Assembly: GCA_025084515.1 (NCBI GenBank)
Contig: JAJAGP010001333.1
Location: 124,001-188,000, forward strand
Direction: 5' to 3'
DNA from: Ancistrus triradiatus
Taxonomy: Eukaryota > Chordata > Actinopteri > Siluriformes > Loricariidae
Length of the DNA stretch: 64,000 bases
Part shown: positions 1 through 11,191 of the stretch, in pieces
Layout: the number at the start of each line of letters is the position of its first letter
Position numbering within the stretch: the stretch's first letter is position 1
Notes under the pieces: model-generated
The model's input: the letters and a program-made list of their open reading frames with translations, nothing else
Told to the model about the DNA's origin: nothing
Database searches by the model: none
Translations under genes and position numbers: made by a program

Positions 1-201
1 AATAAGGTTGATGTGATGTTTACATGACCCTCTTCCCACTGGAAAAATAAAGTTGGATCCAAAATGGGCCGACTTTCAAAATGGTCACCATGGTCAACAC
101 CCATCTTGAAAAAGTTTCCCCCCTCCCATAATACTACTTGTGCCACAAACAGGAAGTTGATATCACCAAACCATTCCCATTTTTATTTAGGTGTATCCAT
201 A
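1..201. repeat. mariner-like repeat end, interrupted (continues at 770-785)
   Basis: The sequence up to GTGTATCCATA (191-201) continues, after the pogo-like insertion, as AATGGCCCACCCTG to 785, followed by TA. Joining the flanks at one TA restores the terminus of a repeat I recognise from fish genomes, ending in CAGGGTGGGCC on the opposite strand. The other end lies outside the window. Confidence 0.6.
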
Positions 202-771
202 TACCGTATTTTTTCGGACCATAAGGCGCACTTAAAATCCTTTAATTTTCTCAAAAATCGACAGTGCACCTTAAAATGCGGTGCGTCTAATGTATGAATT
301 AATTCTGGTTGAGCCTTCTGACCTAGAAACCGATTTGTAGATGGTACACGGCGCTCATAAATCTGTCAAAATGTTTTAGCACGGTCTTGGTAAGTTACGA
401 AGCTTATGGCAACCGTAGTGCGCAGCATCACAGAGTAATACGGTATGTGCTTCAGGATTAGGGTACGTGCATTCATTCATTTATTTTCGAAGCGGATTTC
501 AAACACAACGCTATCAGTCACGCAGTACAACATGGACATAGAGCAGCTGCGAGAGAATTCAACATTAACGAATCAATGGTACGGAAGTGGAGGAAGCAAG
601 AAGACGCCCTGCTCCAGGTAAAGACCAAACTGAGCTTCCGACGGAACTTAAGAGTTTTGTTTCATTTAATGCGTCTCATGCGCTTTATGTATGAAAATAG
701 ATCCGTTAGCAGCCGATCGTTGATATTGCATCTTATAATCCGGTGCGCTTTATGGTCCGAAAAATACGGTA
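202..771 (+). mobile_element. pogo/Tigger-like MITE with Brinker-type DNA-binding remnant
   Basis: Inverted ends of about 35 bp run inward from CCGTATTTTTTCGG (204) and CCGAAAAATACGG (769), flanked by TA (202-203 and 770-771). Inside, 484-650 on the plus strand encodes a helix-turn-helix fragment reading HRAAAREFNINESMVRKWRK, the DNA-binding domain of pogo-like transposases. The catalytic part is absent, so this is an internally deleted, non-autonomous copy. Confidence 0.8.
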
Positions 772-1043
772 AATGGCCCACCCTGTATAACAATAATTAC
801 AGAAAATACAATACTGTACTGTTACAACCCCGCATAGGGGAAAGTCTCAACACTTAAGACGATAGTATGATGGACCTGATACTTTCGTTTGACAGAAGGG
901 AAAATGACATTGATAGACAGTATTACGAACAACACAGAAGATCAGCCAGATAAAACGGCGACTCAATGGGTGAACGTGAACCAGTTTATATAGTTAGAGG
1001 ACAGAGAAAATAAACAGGTAATGTGGGAAGAACAAAGAAATGC

Positions 1044-1071
1044 TACACACACACACACACACACACACACA
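1044..1071. repeat. (AC)n microsatellite
   Basis: About 14 AC units, at the left border of the duplicated block. Confidence 0.95.
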
Positions 1072-1285
1072 AATGACAGACTTCCATTTTTTAACTCCCA
1101 CCTCTGCTCGTGGATCTGCAGCATTGATTGGCTGTTGAGGTGACCAGCTGTTTACAGCCACAACATCCAGAGTTAAAAGACAGATTTTTATTTCCTATTA
1201 TAATTCATTCAAAAATTTTAAGACCTTGGTCATTAAAGTAAACTGACTTTGATCAGATAGTCGTTAAACAGGGCATACCCATAAT
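1072..1285. repeat. unclassified repeat block, copy 1
   Basis: Shares GACCAGCTGTTTACAGCCAC, TTTTATTTCCT and AAGACCTTGGT in the same order and spacing with 53232-53390. Both copies start at a CA microsatellite. No TE hallmark was found. Confidence 0.6.
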
Positions 1286-2052
1286 GGGAGTGTGGGTTGT
1301 AGCCCCACAAAATTGGTGTATGTTGGATTGATTTAACTTTTTTTCAATTAGAAAAAAACGTTTTTGAATGCAAATATTGCATGGACAAACTTGATTACTT
1401 ATTTTTATGTAAGGAAAAAATTAAATTAACCTTGTCCAAACTTTTGACTGCTATTGTATGTTGCAGACAAAGTATAAAACTTTTCTTTCGGTGCATTACA
1501 GAAACACATGTGCTCCCTTGGAAAAACACAACTCTTCAGATCTCTTCGCACTCACAAGGAATGCATCCATGTTAAAAGCAAAGCTGTGTGTGATTTACCA
1601 CATGAGCACGTCATATAGAGTGACAAAGCTTCCCTGATAACAAAGTAAGAAATTAAGACATAATGGAAGCCCATTTCTGGCACTGGCTCGCTGATCCAAG
1701 TCTAACAGAATGGTCATTAGTGATGGAGTGTTAGTGCCATGCTAGTATCCAGGAAAGGCATCCATCGTTTTTCTTCACTGGCTCAACAGGAATTCCCAGC
1801 TGCCACACTTCAAAGCCTTGCTAAGAGGACTTAGACCTTCCCAACAATGTGAGGAAATAAACGTTTTACTCCCCTTCACCATGCTGACACTCACATAAAC
1901 ACACACGGGCACACATATGCACTGACACACAGACAGAAGTGTGGGACTACACAAGTGGGGGTGGTTGGAGGATGAAGTGCATGAGTGAAACAGGAGAGCA
2001 GAAAGATGTGGAGCAAATCCTTTGCAAGTTGGAGCTTTTAAATATATACATA

Positions 2053-3655
2053 CAGTGGGGCAAAAAAGTATTTAGTCAGCCATTGATTGTGCAAGTTCTT
2101 CGACTTAGAAAGATGAGAGAGGTCTGTAATTTTCATCATAGGTACACTTCAACTATGAGAGACAAAATGAGGAAAAAAAATCCAGGAAATCACATTGTAG
2201 GATTTTAAATAATTTAATTATAAATGATGGTGGAAAATAAGTATTTGGTCAATAACAAAAGTTCAACTCAATACTTTGTAACATAACCTTTGTTGGCAAT
2301 GACAGAGGTAAAACGTTTCCTGTAAGCCTTCACCAGGTTGGCACACACTGTAGCTGGTATTTTGGCCCATTCCTCCATGCAGATCTCCTCTAGAGATGTT
2401 TTGGGGCAACACGGACTTTCAACTCCCTCCACAAATTGTGTATGGGCTTGAGGTCTGATGACTGGCTAGGCCAACTCCAGGACCTTGAAATGCTTTTTAC
2501 GGAGCCACTCCTTCATTGCCCGAGCGGTGTGTTTGTCATGCTGGAAGAACCAGCCACGTTCCATCTTCAATGCTCTCACTGATGGAAGGAGGTTTTGGCT
2601 TAAAATCTCACGATACATGGCCCCGTTCATTCTTCCCTTAACACGGATCAGTCGTGTCCTGTCCCCTCTGCAGAAAAACAGCCCCAAAGCATGATGTTTT
2701 TCCACCCCCATGCTTCACAGTAGGTTATGGTGTTCTTGGGATGTGACTCAGCATCCTTTTTCCTCCCGTTCCCGTTGAGTTGTTACCAAAAAGTTCTATT
2801 TTGGTTTCATCTGACCACATGATATTCTCCCCAGTCCTCTTCTGGATCATCCATATTGCTCTCTGGCAAACTTCAGACGAGCCTGGACATGTACTGGCTT
2901 AAGCAGGGGGACACGCCTGGCAACTGCAGGATCTGAGTCCCTCACGGCGTAGTCTGTGGTACTGATGGTAGCCTTTGTTCCTTTGGTCCCAGCTCTCTGC
3001 AGGTCATTCATCAGGTCCCTCCGTGTAGTTCTGGGATTTTTGCTCACCGTTCTCATGATCATTTTGACCCTGTGGGATAAGATCTTGCCCCAGATTGAGG
3101 GAGATTATCAGTGGGTCTTGTATGTCTTCCATTTTCTTACAATTGCTCCCCCCACAGTTGATTTTATTTACAACCCAACCTGCTTGCCTATTATAGATTC
3201 CACTCTTCCCAGCCTGGTGCAGGCCTACAATTTTCTTCCTGGTGTCCTTCGACAGCTCTTTGGTCTTGGTCATGGTTGGAGTTTGGAGTCTGACTGTTTG
3301 AGGCTGTGGACAGGTGTCTTTTTATAGCAGATAACGAGGTCAAAACAGGTGCCATTAATACAGGTAACGAGGTGGTGGAGGACAGAAGAGCTTCTTAAAG
3401 AAGAAGTTACAGATCTGTGAGAGCCAGAAATCTTTGCTTGTTTTGTGGGTGACCAAATACTTTATTTTCCACCATGATGATTTACAGTTAAATTCTTTAA
3501 AAATCCTACAATGTGATTTCCTGGATTTTTTTTTCTCTCATTTTGTCTCTCATAGTTGAAGTGTACCTATGATAAAAATTACAGACCTCTCTCATCTTTC
3601 TAAGTAGGAGAACTTGCACAATCAGTGGCTGACCAAATACTTTTTTGCCCCACTG
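2053..3655 (-). mobile_element. Tc1-like transposon, family A, copy 1
   Basis: Bounded by TA and long inverted repeats: CAGTGGGGCAAAAAAGTAT at the left and its complement ending at 3655. The terminal repeats are about 190-200 bp. The transposase lies on the minus strand. Two related copies are at 19097-20873 and 41870-43501. Confidence 0.95.
2466..3273 (-). pseudogene. Tc1-like transposase, family A copy 1, frameshifted
   Basis: Starts at the ATG at 3273, reading MTKTKELSKDTRKKIVGLHQ, a typical Tc1 helix-turn-helix start. Later fragments in other frames include RTTRRDLMNDLQRAGTK, VARRVPLLKPVHVQARLKFA and FFQHDKHTARAMKEWL, the last containing the second catalytic Asp. Several frameshifts separate the pieces, so no functional transposase is encoded. 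The enzyme normally excises and inserts the element at TA sites. Confidence 0.9.
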
Positions 3656-3733
3656 TATTAGTATTAACCTATAGTAACAAAACTGAACAGTAACAAAAAA
3701 AACATCAAAAAGCCTGGAGCTTGGAGACATATA

Positions 3734-5264
3734 CTGGTCCTTCTCAAAAAATTAGCATATTGTGATAAAGTTAATTCTTTTCCGTAATGTAATGATAAAA
3801 ATTAAACTTTCATATATTTTAGATTCATTGCACACCAACTGAAATATTTCAAGTCTTTTATTGTTTTAATACTGATGATTTTGGCATACAGCTCATGAAA
3901 ACCCAAAATTCCTACCCCACAAAATTAGCATATTTCATCCGACCAATAAAAGAAAAGTGTTTTTAATACAAAAAAAGTCAACCGTCAGATTATTATGTTC
4001 ATTTATGCACTCAATACTTGGTCGGGAATCCTTTTGCAGAAATGACTGCTTCAATGCGGCGTGGCATGGAGGCAATCAGCCTGTGGCACTGCTGAGGTGT
4101 TTATGGAGACCCAGGATGCTTCGATAGCGGGCCTTAAGCTCATCCAGAGTGTTGGGTCCTGCGTCTCTCAACTTTCTCTTCACAATTTCCCCACAGATTC
4201 TCTATCGGGTTCAGGTCAGGAGAGTTGAGGCAGGCCAATTGAGCACAGTAATACCATGGTCAGTAAAACCATTTACCAGTGTTTTGGGCACTGTGAGCAG
4301 GTGCCAGGTCGTGCTGAAAAATGAACTCTTCATCTCCATAAAGCTCTTCAGCAGATGGAAGCATGAAGTGCTCCAAAATCTCCTGATAGCTAGATGCATT
4401 GACCCTGCCCTTGATAAAACACAGTGGACCAACACCAGCACCTGACATGGCACCCCAGACCATCACTGACTGTGGGTACTTGACACTGGACTTCAGACAT
4501 TTTGGCATTTCCCTTCTCCCCAGTCTTCCTCCAGACTCTGGCACCTTGATTTCCGAATGACATGCAAAATTTGCTTTCATCCGAAAAAAGTACTTTGGAC
4601 CACTGAGCAACAGTCCAGTGCTGCTTCTCTGTAGCCCAGGTCAGGCGCTTCTGCCGCCGTTTTCTGGTTCAAAAGTGGCTTGACCTGGGGAATGCGGCAC
4701 CTGTAGCCCATTTCCTGCACACGCCTGTGCACGGTGGCTCTGGAATCGGCCCTTCTCCACAATCCTCCTCAGGGTTCGGTCACCTCTTCTCGTTGTGCAG
4801 CATTTTTCTGCCACACTTTCTCCTTCCCACAGACTTCCCACTGAGGTGCCTTGGTAACAGCACTCTGGGAACAGCCTATTCGTTTCAGAAATTTCTTTCT
4901 GTGTCAATGGTGGCCTTCTGGACAGTAGTCAGGGTCGGCAGTCTTACCCATGATTGCGGTTTTGAGTAATGAACCAGGCTGGGAGTTTTCAAAAGCCTCA
5001 GGAATCTTTTGCAGGGGTTTAAGAGTTAATTCGTTGATTCAGATGATTAGGTTAATAGCTCGTTTAGAGAACCTTTTCATGATATGCTAATTTTGGGTTT
5101 TCATGAGCTGTATGCCAAAATCATCAGTATTAAAACAATAAAAGACTTGAAATATTTCAGTTGGTGTGCAATGAATCTAAAATATATGAAAGTTAAATTT
5201 TTATCATTACATTACGGAAAAGAATTAACTTTATCACAATATGCTAATTTTTGAGAAGGACCAG
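3734..5264 (-). mobile_element. Tc1-like transposon, family B
   Basis: Flanked by TA with inverted terminal repeats of about 175 bp (CTGGTCCTTCTCAAAAAATT at 3734 and its complement ending at 5264). It begins about 80 bp after the family A element. The two termini remain very similar to each other. Confidence 0.93.
4008..4951 (-). pseudogene. Tc1-like transposase, family B, frameshifted
   Basis: Begins MGKTADPDYCPEG near 4951. Pieces in different frames show RADSRATVHRRVQEMGYR (DNA-binding region), WSKVLFSDESKF (first catalytic Asp) and VMVWGAMSGAGVGPLCFIKG followed by FQHDLAPAHSA (second catalytic Asp). The third acidic motif (PNSPDLNPIEN-like) is mutated and interrupted by a stop. Reading requires at least three frame changes, so it is inactive. 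Confidence 0.88.
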
Positions 5265-5303
5265 TACATATATACATGGAGATAGACACATTCCTATGAA
5301 TTT

Positions 5304-5322
5304 CAACAACAACAACAACAAA
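5304..5322. repeat. (CAA)n simple repeat
   Basis: Six CAA units just outside the family B element. Confidence 0.85.
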
Positions 5323-5583
5323 CAAATAACAGGGACACCCATCATCAAATTCATGTGACTGCTGACCCAGTTCCCATCCCGAGGAGCACTGGAGATGAGA
5401 TGGAATACGCATATACACATTTACATATAAGAATATATACATACACACATTTATTGCTGGCCTTTATGGGCTTCATCATCTGGACCCTTGATACCAAGGA
5501 ACACTTCGGCGTTTGCTTTTTAGCAAGGGTGCCAGTAGCTCATACACACCTTCAAATGCAACTCCATAACCAACTGACCTCAC

Positions 5584-5758
5584 CTTGCCAGAGGCCAGAT
5601 ATGAACTGGGTTAGCTCCAGGGGCATCATCAGACATGCACCCAGTAAATTCACTACAGGCACTATTTCCCATAACGTCCAAGCATTCAGTCAGAGCTAAT
5701 TTCTTTCCATTTTTCTCATGTAGTAATGGACATGTGCAAATATTTAAAATACTTTCAG
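5584..5758 (-). CDS. candidate orphan exon
   Basis: 175 bp between a good acceptor (TCTGCTACATAG) and donor (GCAAG|GTGAGG). It is open for 57 codons in one frame and Cys-rich: ESILNICTCPLL, then LTECLDVMGNSACSEFTGC, ending VHIWPLA. No family was recognised and it does not match the expected PC-esterase exons of CPED1. It could be an exon of cped1 or of a neighbouring gene, or chance. Confidence 0.25.
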
Positions 5759-6037
5759 CTATGTAGCAGACAGAGCAATGGCAGCTCATAGCTATATGTT
5801 TAGTTAATGCAACGTCTTAAAAACGTCTTAAGTGTTAATTTGTTCTTCATTTCTCAATGGCATTCAAAATTGTATATGTATGAGAGGTCAAGAAAGAGAC
5901 CACAACAGGTTAAACCCAGAGGGAGGCTTAAAGGGTAAACTCACATACTCTTTTCACCCATGTCCTGCTGCTCACCCAACCTGCTTCATGTGTACTAATG
6001 ACACCAGAGGCTAAAGCCATTAACACAGTGAAAGCAC

Positions 6038-6098
6038 CTGTGTATGTTTTTGTACAGGGGTTTTAGCCACAGGGCAGCATTTAGTCCAATAGGACTGA
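6038..6098 (-). CDS. candidate orphan exon
   Basis: 61 bp with acceptor CCTCTACTGCAG and donor ACAG|GTGCTT, reading SPIGLNAALWLKPLYKNIH. Its phase does not join the candidate at 5758 directly. No homology was recognised. Confidence 0.2.
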
Positions 6099-7040
6099 CT
6101 GCAGTAGAGGAAAGAGCATATGTGGTTAAAACTATACACTCATGTTGACACAACAATGACGACAGTGGAATATAGATAGTGAAAAATGCATAATACATTT
6201 GTTACAAATCAAAAGCATAAAAACTAATAGCATCCAAGGGATCCTTCAACGCAAATTATTGCCAATAAAATAGCTCCAAATTCTGCAATAAAACAACTCT
6301 CTGATAATGCAGGTTTCTATCAAGTATGTTAAAATGCACAGAGGGTGCCTATTTTAAGTAATTTTTCTTGCAATTTTTGGGGTTTGTACTTTTAATTTCT
6401 TCTACTTTCATTTAATTAAAAAACCTCAAGAGTTGCAAATTTGTAAAATTGTGTGGGTTTTGTAAGATGTTCAAACTGGCTATATTTTTCAGCTTTTACA
6501 CTGAAAAAAAGTAGAAAAATTAGTCTCAGGCAAAAGTCTAGTTAACCCTCATTATGTCATCTCATTATGTCATCACACTGTTCAGCTCAACCTGTCTATA
6601 TCATGCCTATATGAACCCACTTATTTGTTAATTCAAGTCTGTGTGGGATAGATACAATACATGCAGGGCATATACTATAAATATGGGCATTCCCGTGCAA
6701 GTAAGAACTGTTCGCATAACTGCCACACCACATCACACCAAGTTATGTTTAACTTATATAAAAAAACGAATTGCCCCAACATCTCAGCAAGCTTTCCCCA
6801 TTAGCCTCACAATGCCCTCGTCCAGGCTCCCAGACACACTAGAACACTTCAAAGCATGCTGGTGTGAATGGACTCAGTGTTTTTGGGGGGCCTCTGGTGG
6901 TCCAACTTCTCCCCTCCCCATCTAAGTGAACCTAGTCTGGACATCTCCCTGACCCGTTTATGGAGAAGAGTAAAGAGAGGGATGACAGGATAATGGAAGA
7001 AGAGAACAGATGCTAGAACAGTCAGTGATAAAAATCACAG

Positions 7041-7400
7041 GTGATATCTGTGGTACAATTATTAAAGGGTTCTATTTTTCATGCAGGATCTTTAGCATTA
7101 GGACCCAGTCTTCCAATTTGTGCCCAGTTTATTACTGGGGCACCAGGGGATGATGTCTTGACCAGTCTCCCCTCACTCAGACAGCCAATTATGCCAGTAT
7201 GTGATGACCTGGTCTGGCCAGAAAGCATAATTAAGCATATACCAAATGCACTGGTTAACTCTATATATAAAATACCTGGTTTTGTGCGAGCCAAAGATCC
7301 CACTTCGGATTGCTACTTCTGTCTGACAAACATAAATGGTATAACATCAAAATCCAAACATACTGTTAAATATAATAATTTACACTTGTACACAAACTAA
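7041..7400 (+). pseudogene. fragment of a widespread element-encoded protein (CYFCLTNINGI family)
   Basis: An intact 119-codon frame. Residues from about position 15 read LALGPSLPICAQFI, then PSLRQPIMPVCDDLVWPES, IPGFVRAKDPTSDCYFC and LTNINGITSKSKHTVKY. I recognise this as the N-terminal part of a large uncharacterised protein found in multiple copies in fish, hydra and arthropod genomes, presumed to belong to a mobile element. The similarity stops after KHTVKY, where the frame runs into unrelated sequence and a stop. No terminal repeats were seen nearby. Whether the fragment is transcribed cannot be judged here. Confidence 0.6.
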
Positions 7401-8719
7401 AGAGGTTTATACATATTTTAAGTCAATTAAATACATAAATATAAATACACTATATCCACATTGCAAAATGTCACTGCTGTATCCCTAAAAACCACGCCTG
7501 TTAGAAAATAATTGAAAGATATATTTAAATTAAATTCAGTTGTTCAGCAAGGTCTACCGATTTCACTTTATGGGACAAAAAAAGTTCACATGTTGTTGCC
7601 CAGTGTTAGTACTTTCTCAAATCATATAAAAGCAAAACAAAGTATTAAAGTTAATTGAACAATACAAGCAGCTAAATTAAAAATTTTTAATCTACCACTT
7701 GACTTTTGGTTTTTGAATTTCGACTGGTGTGTTATGTGACTTATGGCTTATTTTACAGTTGTGGTATAATCACAAAAATAATGCAGACCCGTTCTCGCTT
7801 GACGATAACAATGACCATTTGCATGTTTGGCTATGGTCAGAGCTGATGTTTTGACAGGTGTAAATGAGAAAGACCACATGGGGTTTAGTTTTTTTCCATT
7901 TTCCAAAGCTGAATTATGAAAATCTGCAGTGTTTGCTATGTGGTTGCCATGTAGTCTTGGTATCTTCTAACGCTGCAAATTAAACCATATGAGGCAGAGG
8001 AGCTCTGGATAATATTCCAGTTTTTTTTTGGTAACATGAAACTGGTGCCCCTCTCTCTTGTTGCCCTTGTGGTTGGGGTCAGTCAAAGCATGTTAGAAAA
8101 GTCATTTCTCAGTACATCAAACCTATGACAAATGCCATGCTGTGAAAATCTCTAGTGCTAAAGGAAACATTTAATCTTTGAGGCGCTGTATAGATTTTCA
8201 CTAACATTGATCTAACAGAACCTCATATGGGTCTTCACGGTGTCTGGCTGATCCACAATAGCTTTCCTCTGTTATCATAGACTGCACAGATGAGAAGAAA
8301 GAGTGGGGAACTGAGGGTCATTTGACTAACGACTACACCATACGTGGGCCCTGGCTGGACTCAGGGAATCAGAACTAGACAAACTTTTCACTTGTAAAGA
8401 AGGCAATGGGTGCTACTTGCACCTTCTGTAGGGCTAACAACAAGCTGGCTAGTCCAACAACATAGACGATAGGGTTAGTCTTTGGGAGGTTTGTTTCCTG
8501 CTGTGAGGCTTTAATGGAGGCAAGTGATTATAGGGATCAGAGAAAGTGAGGTGGGACAAGGGAACAGACAGATGGCAAGGAGGTCAGCACGGTTTGCCTT
8601 CAAAAGAATTCCTCAGCTGTGCCACCTGGGCACTTCAGTTCAGCGTAGACTAATACTGAATTCTTGATTAGCCGGCAGCATGTGTGCATATAGAAAACAA
8701 CAATGTGTGTGCTAATAAG
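7401..8719. other. no gene or repeat recognised
   Basis: About 1.3 kb of AT-rich sequence with no credible coding frame, splice-bounded segment or terminal repeat that I can identify. Confidence 0.4.
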
Positions 8720-8977
8720 TCAAAATATCTAATTTGGCCCAAAGTATTCGGACACAACCTTCTAACTAGTAGATTTAGCCATTTCAGTTACAACTTACTA
8801 ACAGGTCTATTGAATCAGTCATGTGTCTCTGCATTTCCAGACAAACCTGAACAGTACAATGGGTTATATAGTTCATCAATCTGTAAGTGCTACGCTGTTC
8901 AACTGCAAGTGCTATTCATGTGAAGTGAAAATGTCTAGTGGAGGAACAAAGTGTGTACCAAGAAATAATCATCTGTC

Positions 8978-9146
8978 ATTTACATTTACAGCATTTAGCA
9001 GACGACCTTATCCAATTTATACAATCTTACAATCCAAGCAATTTGGGGGTTAAGGGTCTTGCTCAAGGACCCAACAGTGGCAGCTTGGCATAAGCAGGAT
9101 TTGAACCCTGGACCTTCTGGTCCATAGGCCAGTACCTTAACCACTA
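8978..9146 (-). mobile_element. tRNA-derived SINE, family 1
   Basis: On the minus strand the 3' tail reads CTGCTAAATGCTGTAAATG. The tRNA-like head carries a B box GGTTCAAATCC. The head is cut short at CCACTA, where the next SINE begins. Confidence 0.85.
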
Positions 9147-9378
9147 CATTTACATTTACATTTGCAGAATTTAGCAGATGCCCTTATCCAGAGCGACTTA
9201 CAACTGGTACAATCTTACAATCCAAGCAATTGTGGGTTAAGGGTCTTGCTCAAGGACCCAACAGTGGTAGCTTGGCAGAGGTGGCATTTGAACCCTGGAC
9301 CTTTTGGTCCATTGTCCAGTACCTTAACTGCTAGGCTACCACAGTCCAGTACCTTAACCGCTAGGCTACCACTGTCCC
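9147..9378 (-). mobile_element. tRNA-derived SINE, family 1, with duplicated head
   Basis: Starts immediately after the previous copy, in the same orientation. The A-box side (AGTACCTTAAC.GCTAGGCTACCAC on plus) occurs twice in tandem near 9318-9373, a duplication of about 35 bp in the tRNA-like head. Confidence 0.85.
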
Positions 9379-9964
9379 ATTCTTAGCAAGTACCAAGTCA
9401 CACTTCCAAGTCTCAAACTACCCCTAGAAGCAATGTCAGTTCAATAACTGTGCCTCAGGAATGTCATAGTTTGGGTTTTTAGAAATGGGTTAGTAATTGT
9501 GGTTCATCATCTTATAGTCTCACAGGAAAAGTAGCATTTGTCAAATGCCAGTAGAACACTGCTTCTTGTATGCATAATGCCACAGGCAAAATATGGTGGA
9601 GAAGGGATAACTGTAAGTTCAAACTTTGAGAAGGCATTTTCTCGTTTTAGCATGACAATGACCCAGTGCACAAAGCGAGATTCATAAAAACTGTTATTTC
9701 CTGAGTATTGAATGGAACACTCTGAATAAGCCCTGACCTTAACATCTTCCAACACGCTGAACTGATCAGGAATGCTGTCTGTGAGTGAATCTTTATTGTT
9801 AGTACTAAGGACACTAAATAATAATAATAATAATTATCAAAATAATACAATTATGGATGAATGTAAGCAAATTCCCACAATTAGGTACCGAAGTGAAGTG
9901 AAAAGCCTTCCCAGAACAGCACAAACTGTGTCACAGACAGGATTTCAACACCTTATTTTCACAC

Positions 9965-10600
9965 CTAAACATACAGCTCCAAATTTATTGGCTCCTTTTA
10001 TAAGAGGGCTATAAATGTTATAACAAATGTCATGGCTTTAGTGCTTAGTGTTTTATGTTGGAAATGGGAGGTTGCACACAAAGTCCTATAAAGCTTGATG
10101 AGATGAGATTTGAGAATAGAGAGTAAGGAATCCGAGACCATTCATCAATACAGAACCTGTCCAAATCCTCCATGGCCCATGGTCGTCTTTTGTGGACCTT
10201 CCTGCAGTTCACCCGTGGGATTTCAGCTTGGTTAAGTCAGGGGATTGATGATAATGTTAAAAGCTTGATTGAGCATTGATAATTTTTTGAAGCATGTTTT
10301 GAATCACTGTTCTGCTGGAAGATCCAACCACGCAGACGCAGGCAGTTTTTCATTTAAAATCTCTTGGTACTTTGTGGAGTCCATTTGACAGTGGGGATTA
10401 GGATAATTTCCATATACCCATTTTTTTCCTTTTAAGTCAAACACCACTTAATTGTTACCAAAAAAGCTCCATGGATCTAGTTACAGTCAATGTTCCAGCA
10501 GAGTCTAAAGAACTGAGGAAAATGTGTTTGGTTTTATGAAGAAAAGGCTCTATTCTTATTAAATTATCACTGTCAGTTTTGCTGGGTCTTTCCGTGGGTT
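9965..10600 (-). mobile_element. degenerate Tc1-like element
   Basis: Contains CCAAATTTATTGGCTCCTTT near the left end. Transposase-region landmarks on the plus strand are CAATACAGAACCTGTCCA, TTCTGCTGGAAGATCCAACC and TTTGTGGAGTCCATTTGAC. The coding strand is minus. Heavily mutated, with no open frame. Confidence 0.6.
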
Positions 10601-11191
10601 TGTGTTGAGCTCAATGGGCTTAGTAGAGACAGTGACCATTAATAAACATAAATCCTTAACCCCCCCCCTTTCCTATATTCAGGTTCAATTACTAACCCCT
10701 TCGTCTTCAGCTCTCCCTTGGTCAAAATGTTTTGTAATATGGTTTGATTCCCACACTTATGCAGATGACACTCTGGGTATTTTCACACGCACTGTTGTTC
10801 CAGAGCCAAGTCAGTCTGGCCTCAGGGTTCAGCACATATGGGCAAGTGTGAAACCTGCCTTCTCAATGTTAGGAGCAAAGACGGCATTCAAACAAATGAC
10901 GGAAACTTAAGAACAGTTCATTATTTCTGTCTACAGTTAATTATTTCTGTCTATTATTTCTAGCTCTCCTTCTAGCTATCCATCTAGATATCCATCTGAC
11001 AGATTGGTGACAAATTAAAGATAAAAAACATAGTGTCTTCGCAGCAGTCAACAAGAGCCAACAGAACAGTTTTAATACACATCAGCATAGATTCTTCAAG
11101 TCTCTAAATTTTTATTAGAAGCATGCAGCATTCCCGGTAACAATGTTCTCAGCAACATATGTTCACATATATGGCACCTATACAGTATGTT
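10601..11191. other. no gene recognised
   Basis: Unique-looking sequence with a short CTATC-rich stretch near 10935-11000. Confidence 0.4.

Larger units (their letters stand above)
788..2050. other. no gene seen; contains (AC)n and one copy of a local repeat block
   Basis: No coding or transposon signature was recognised except a CA microsatellite at 1044-1071 and, to its right up to about 1285, a block also present at 53230-53400. Open frames here are short and not credible. Confidence 0.5.
5265..7040. other. no recognised gene; short CAA repeat and two candidate exons
   Basis: Unique-looking AT-rich sequence. A (CAA)n run is at 5304-5322. The only coding-like segments are the splice-bounded pieces at 5584-5758 and 6038-6098, listed separately. 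Confidence 0.4.
8720..9945 (+). mobile_element. degenerate Tc1-like element with SINE pair inserted
   Basis: The left part shows TTTGGCCCAAAGTATTCGGA, then CTGTAAGTGC and GTGAAGTGAAAATGTCTAG. The right part shows TTTAGCATGACAATGACCC, GTGCACAAAGCGAGATTCAT, AGCCCTGACCTTAAC and AAAAGCCTTCCCAGAACAG. These are successive landmarks of a common fish Tc1-like transposon, in plus orientation. The middle is deleted and the SINE pair at 8978-9378 sits inside. No reading frame survives. Confidence 0.7.

Noticed and set aside
8380..8500. Minus-strand open frame reading NPI.VYVVGLASLLLALQKV, resembling a membrane segment
   Set aside because: Short, no polypyrimidine tract or convincing donor, and no family recognised. 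Kept as non-coding.
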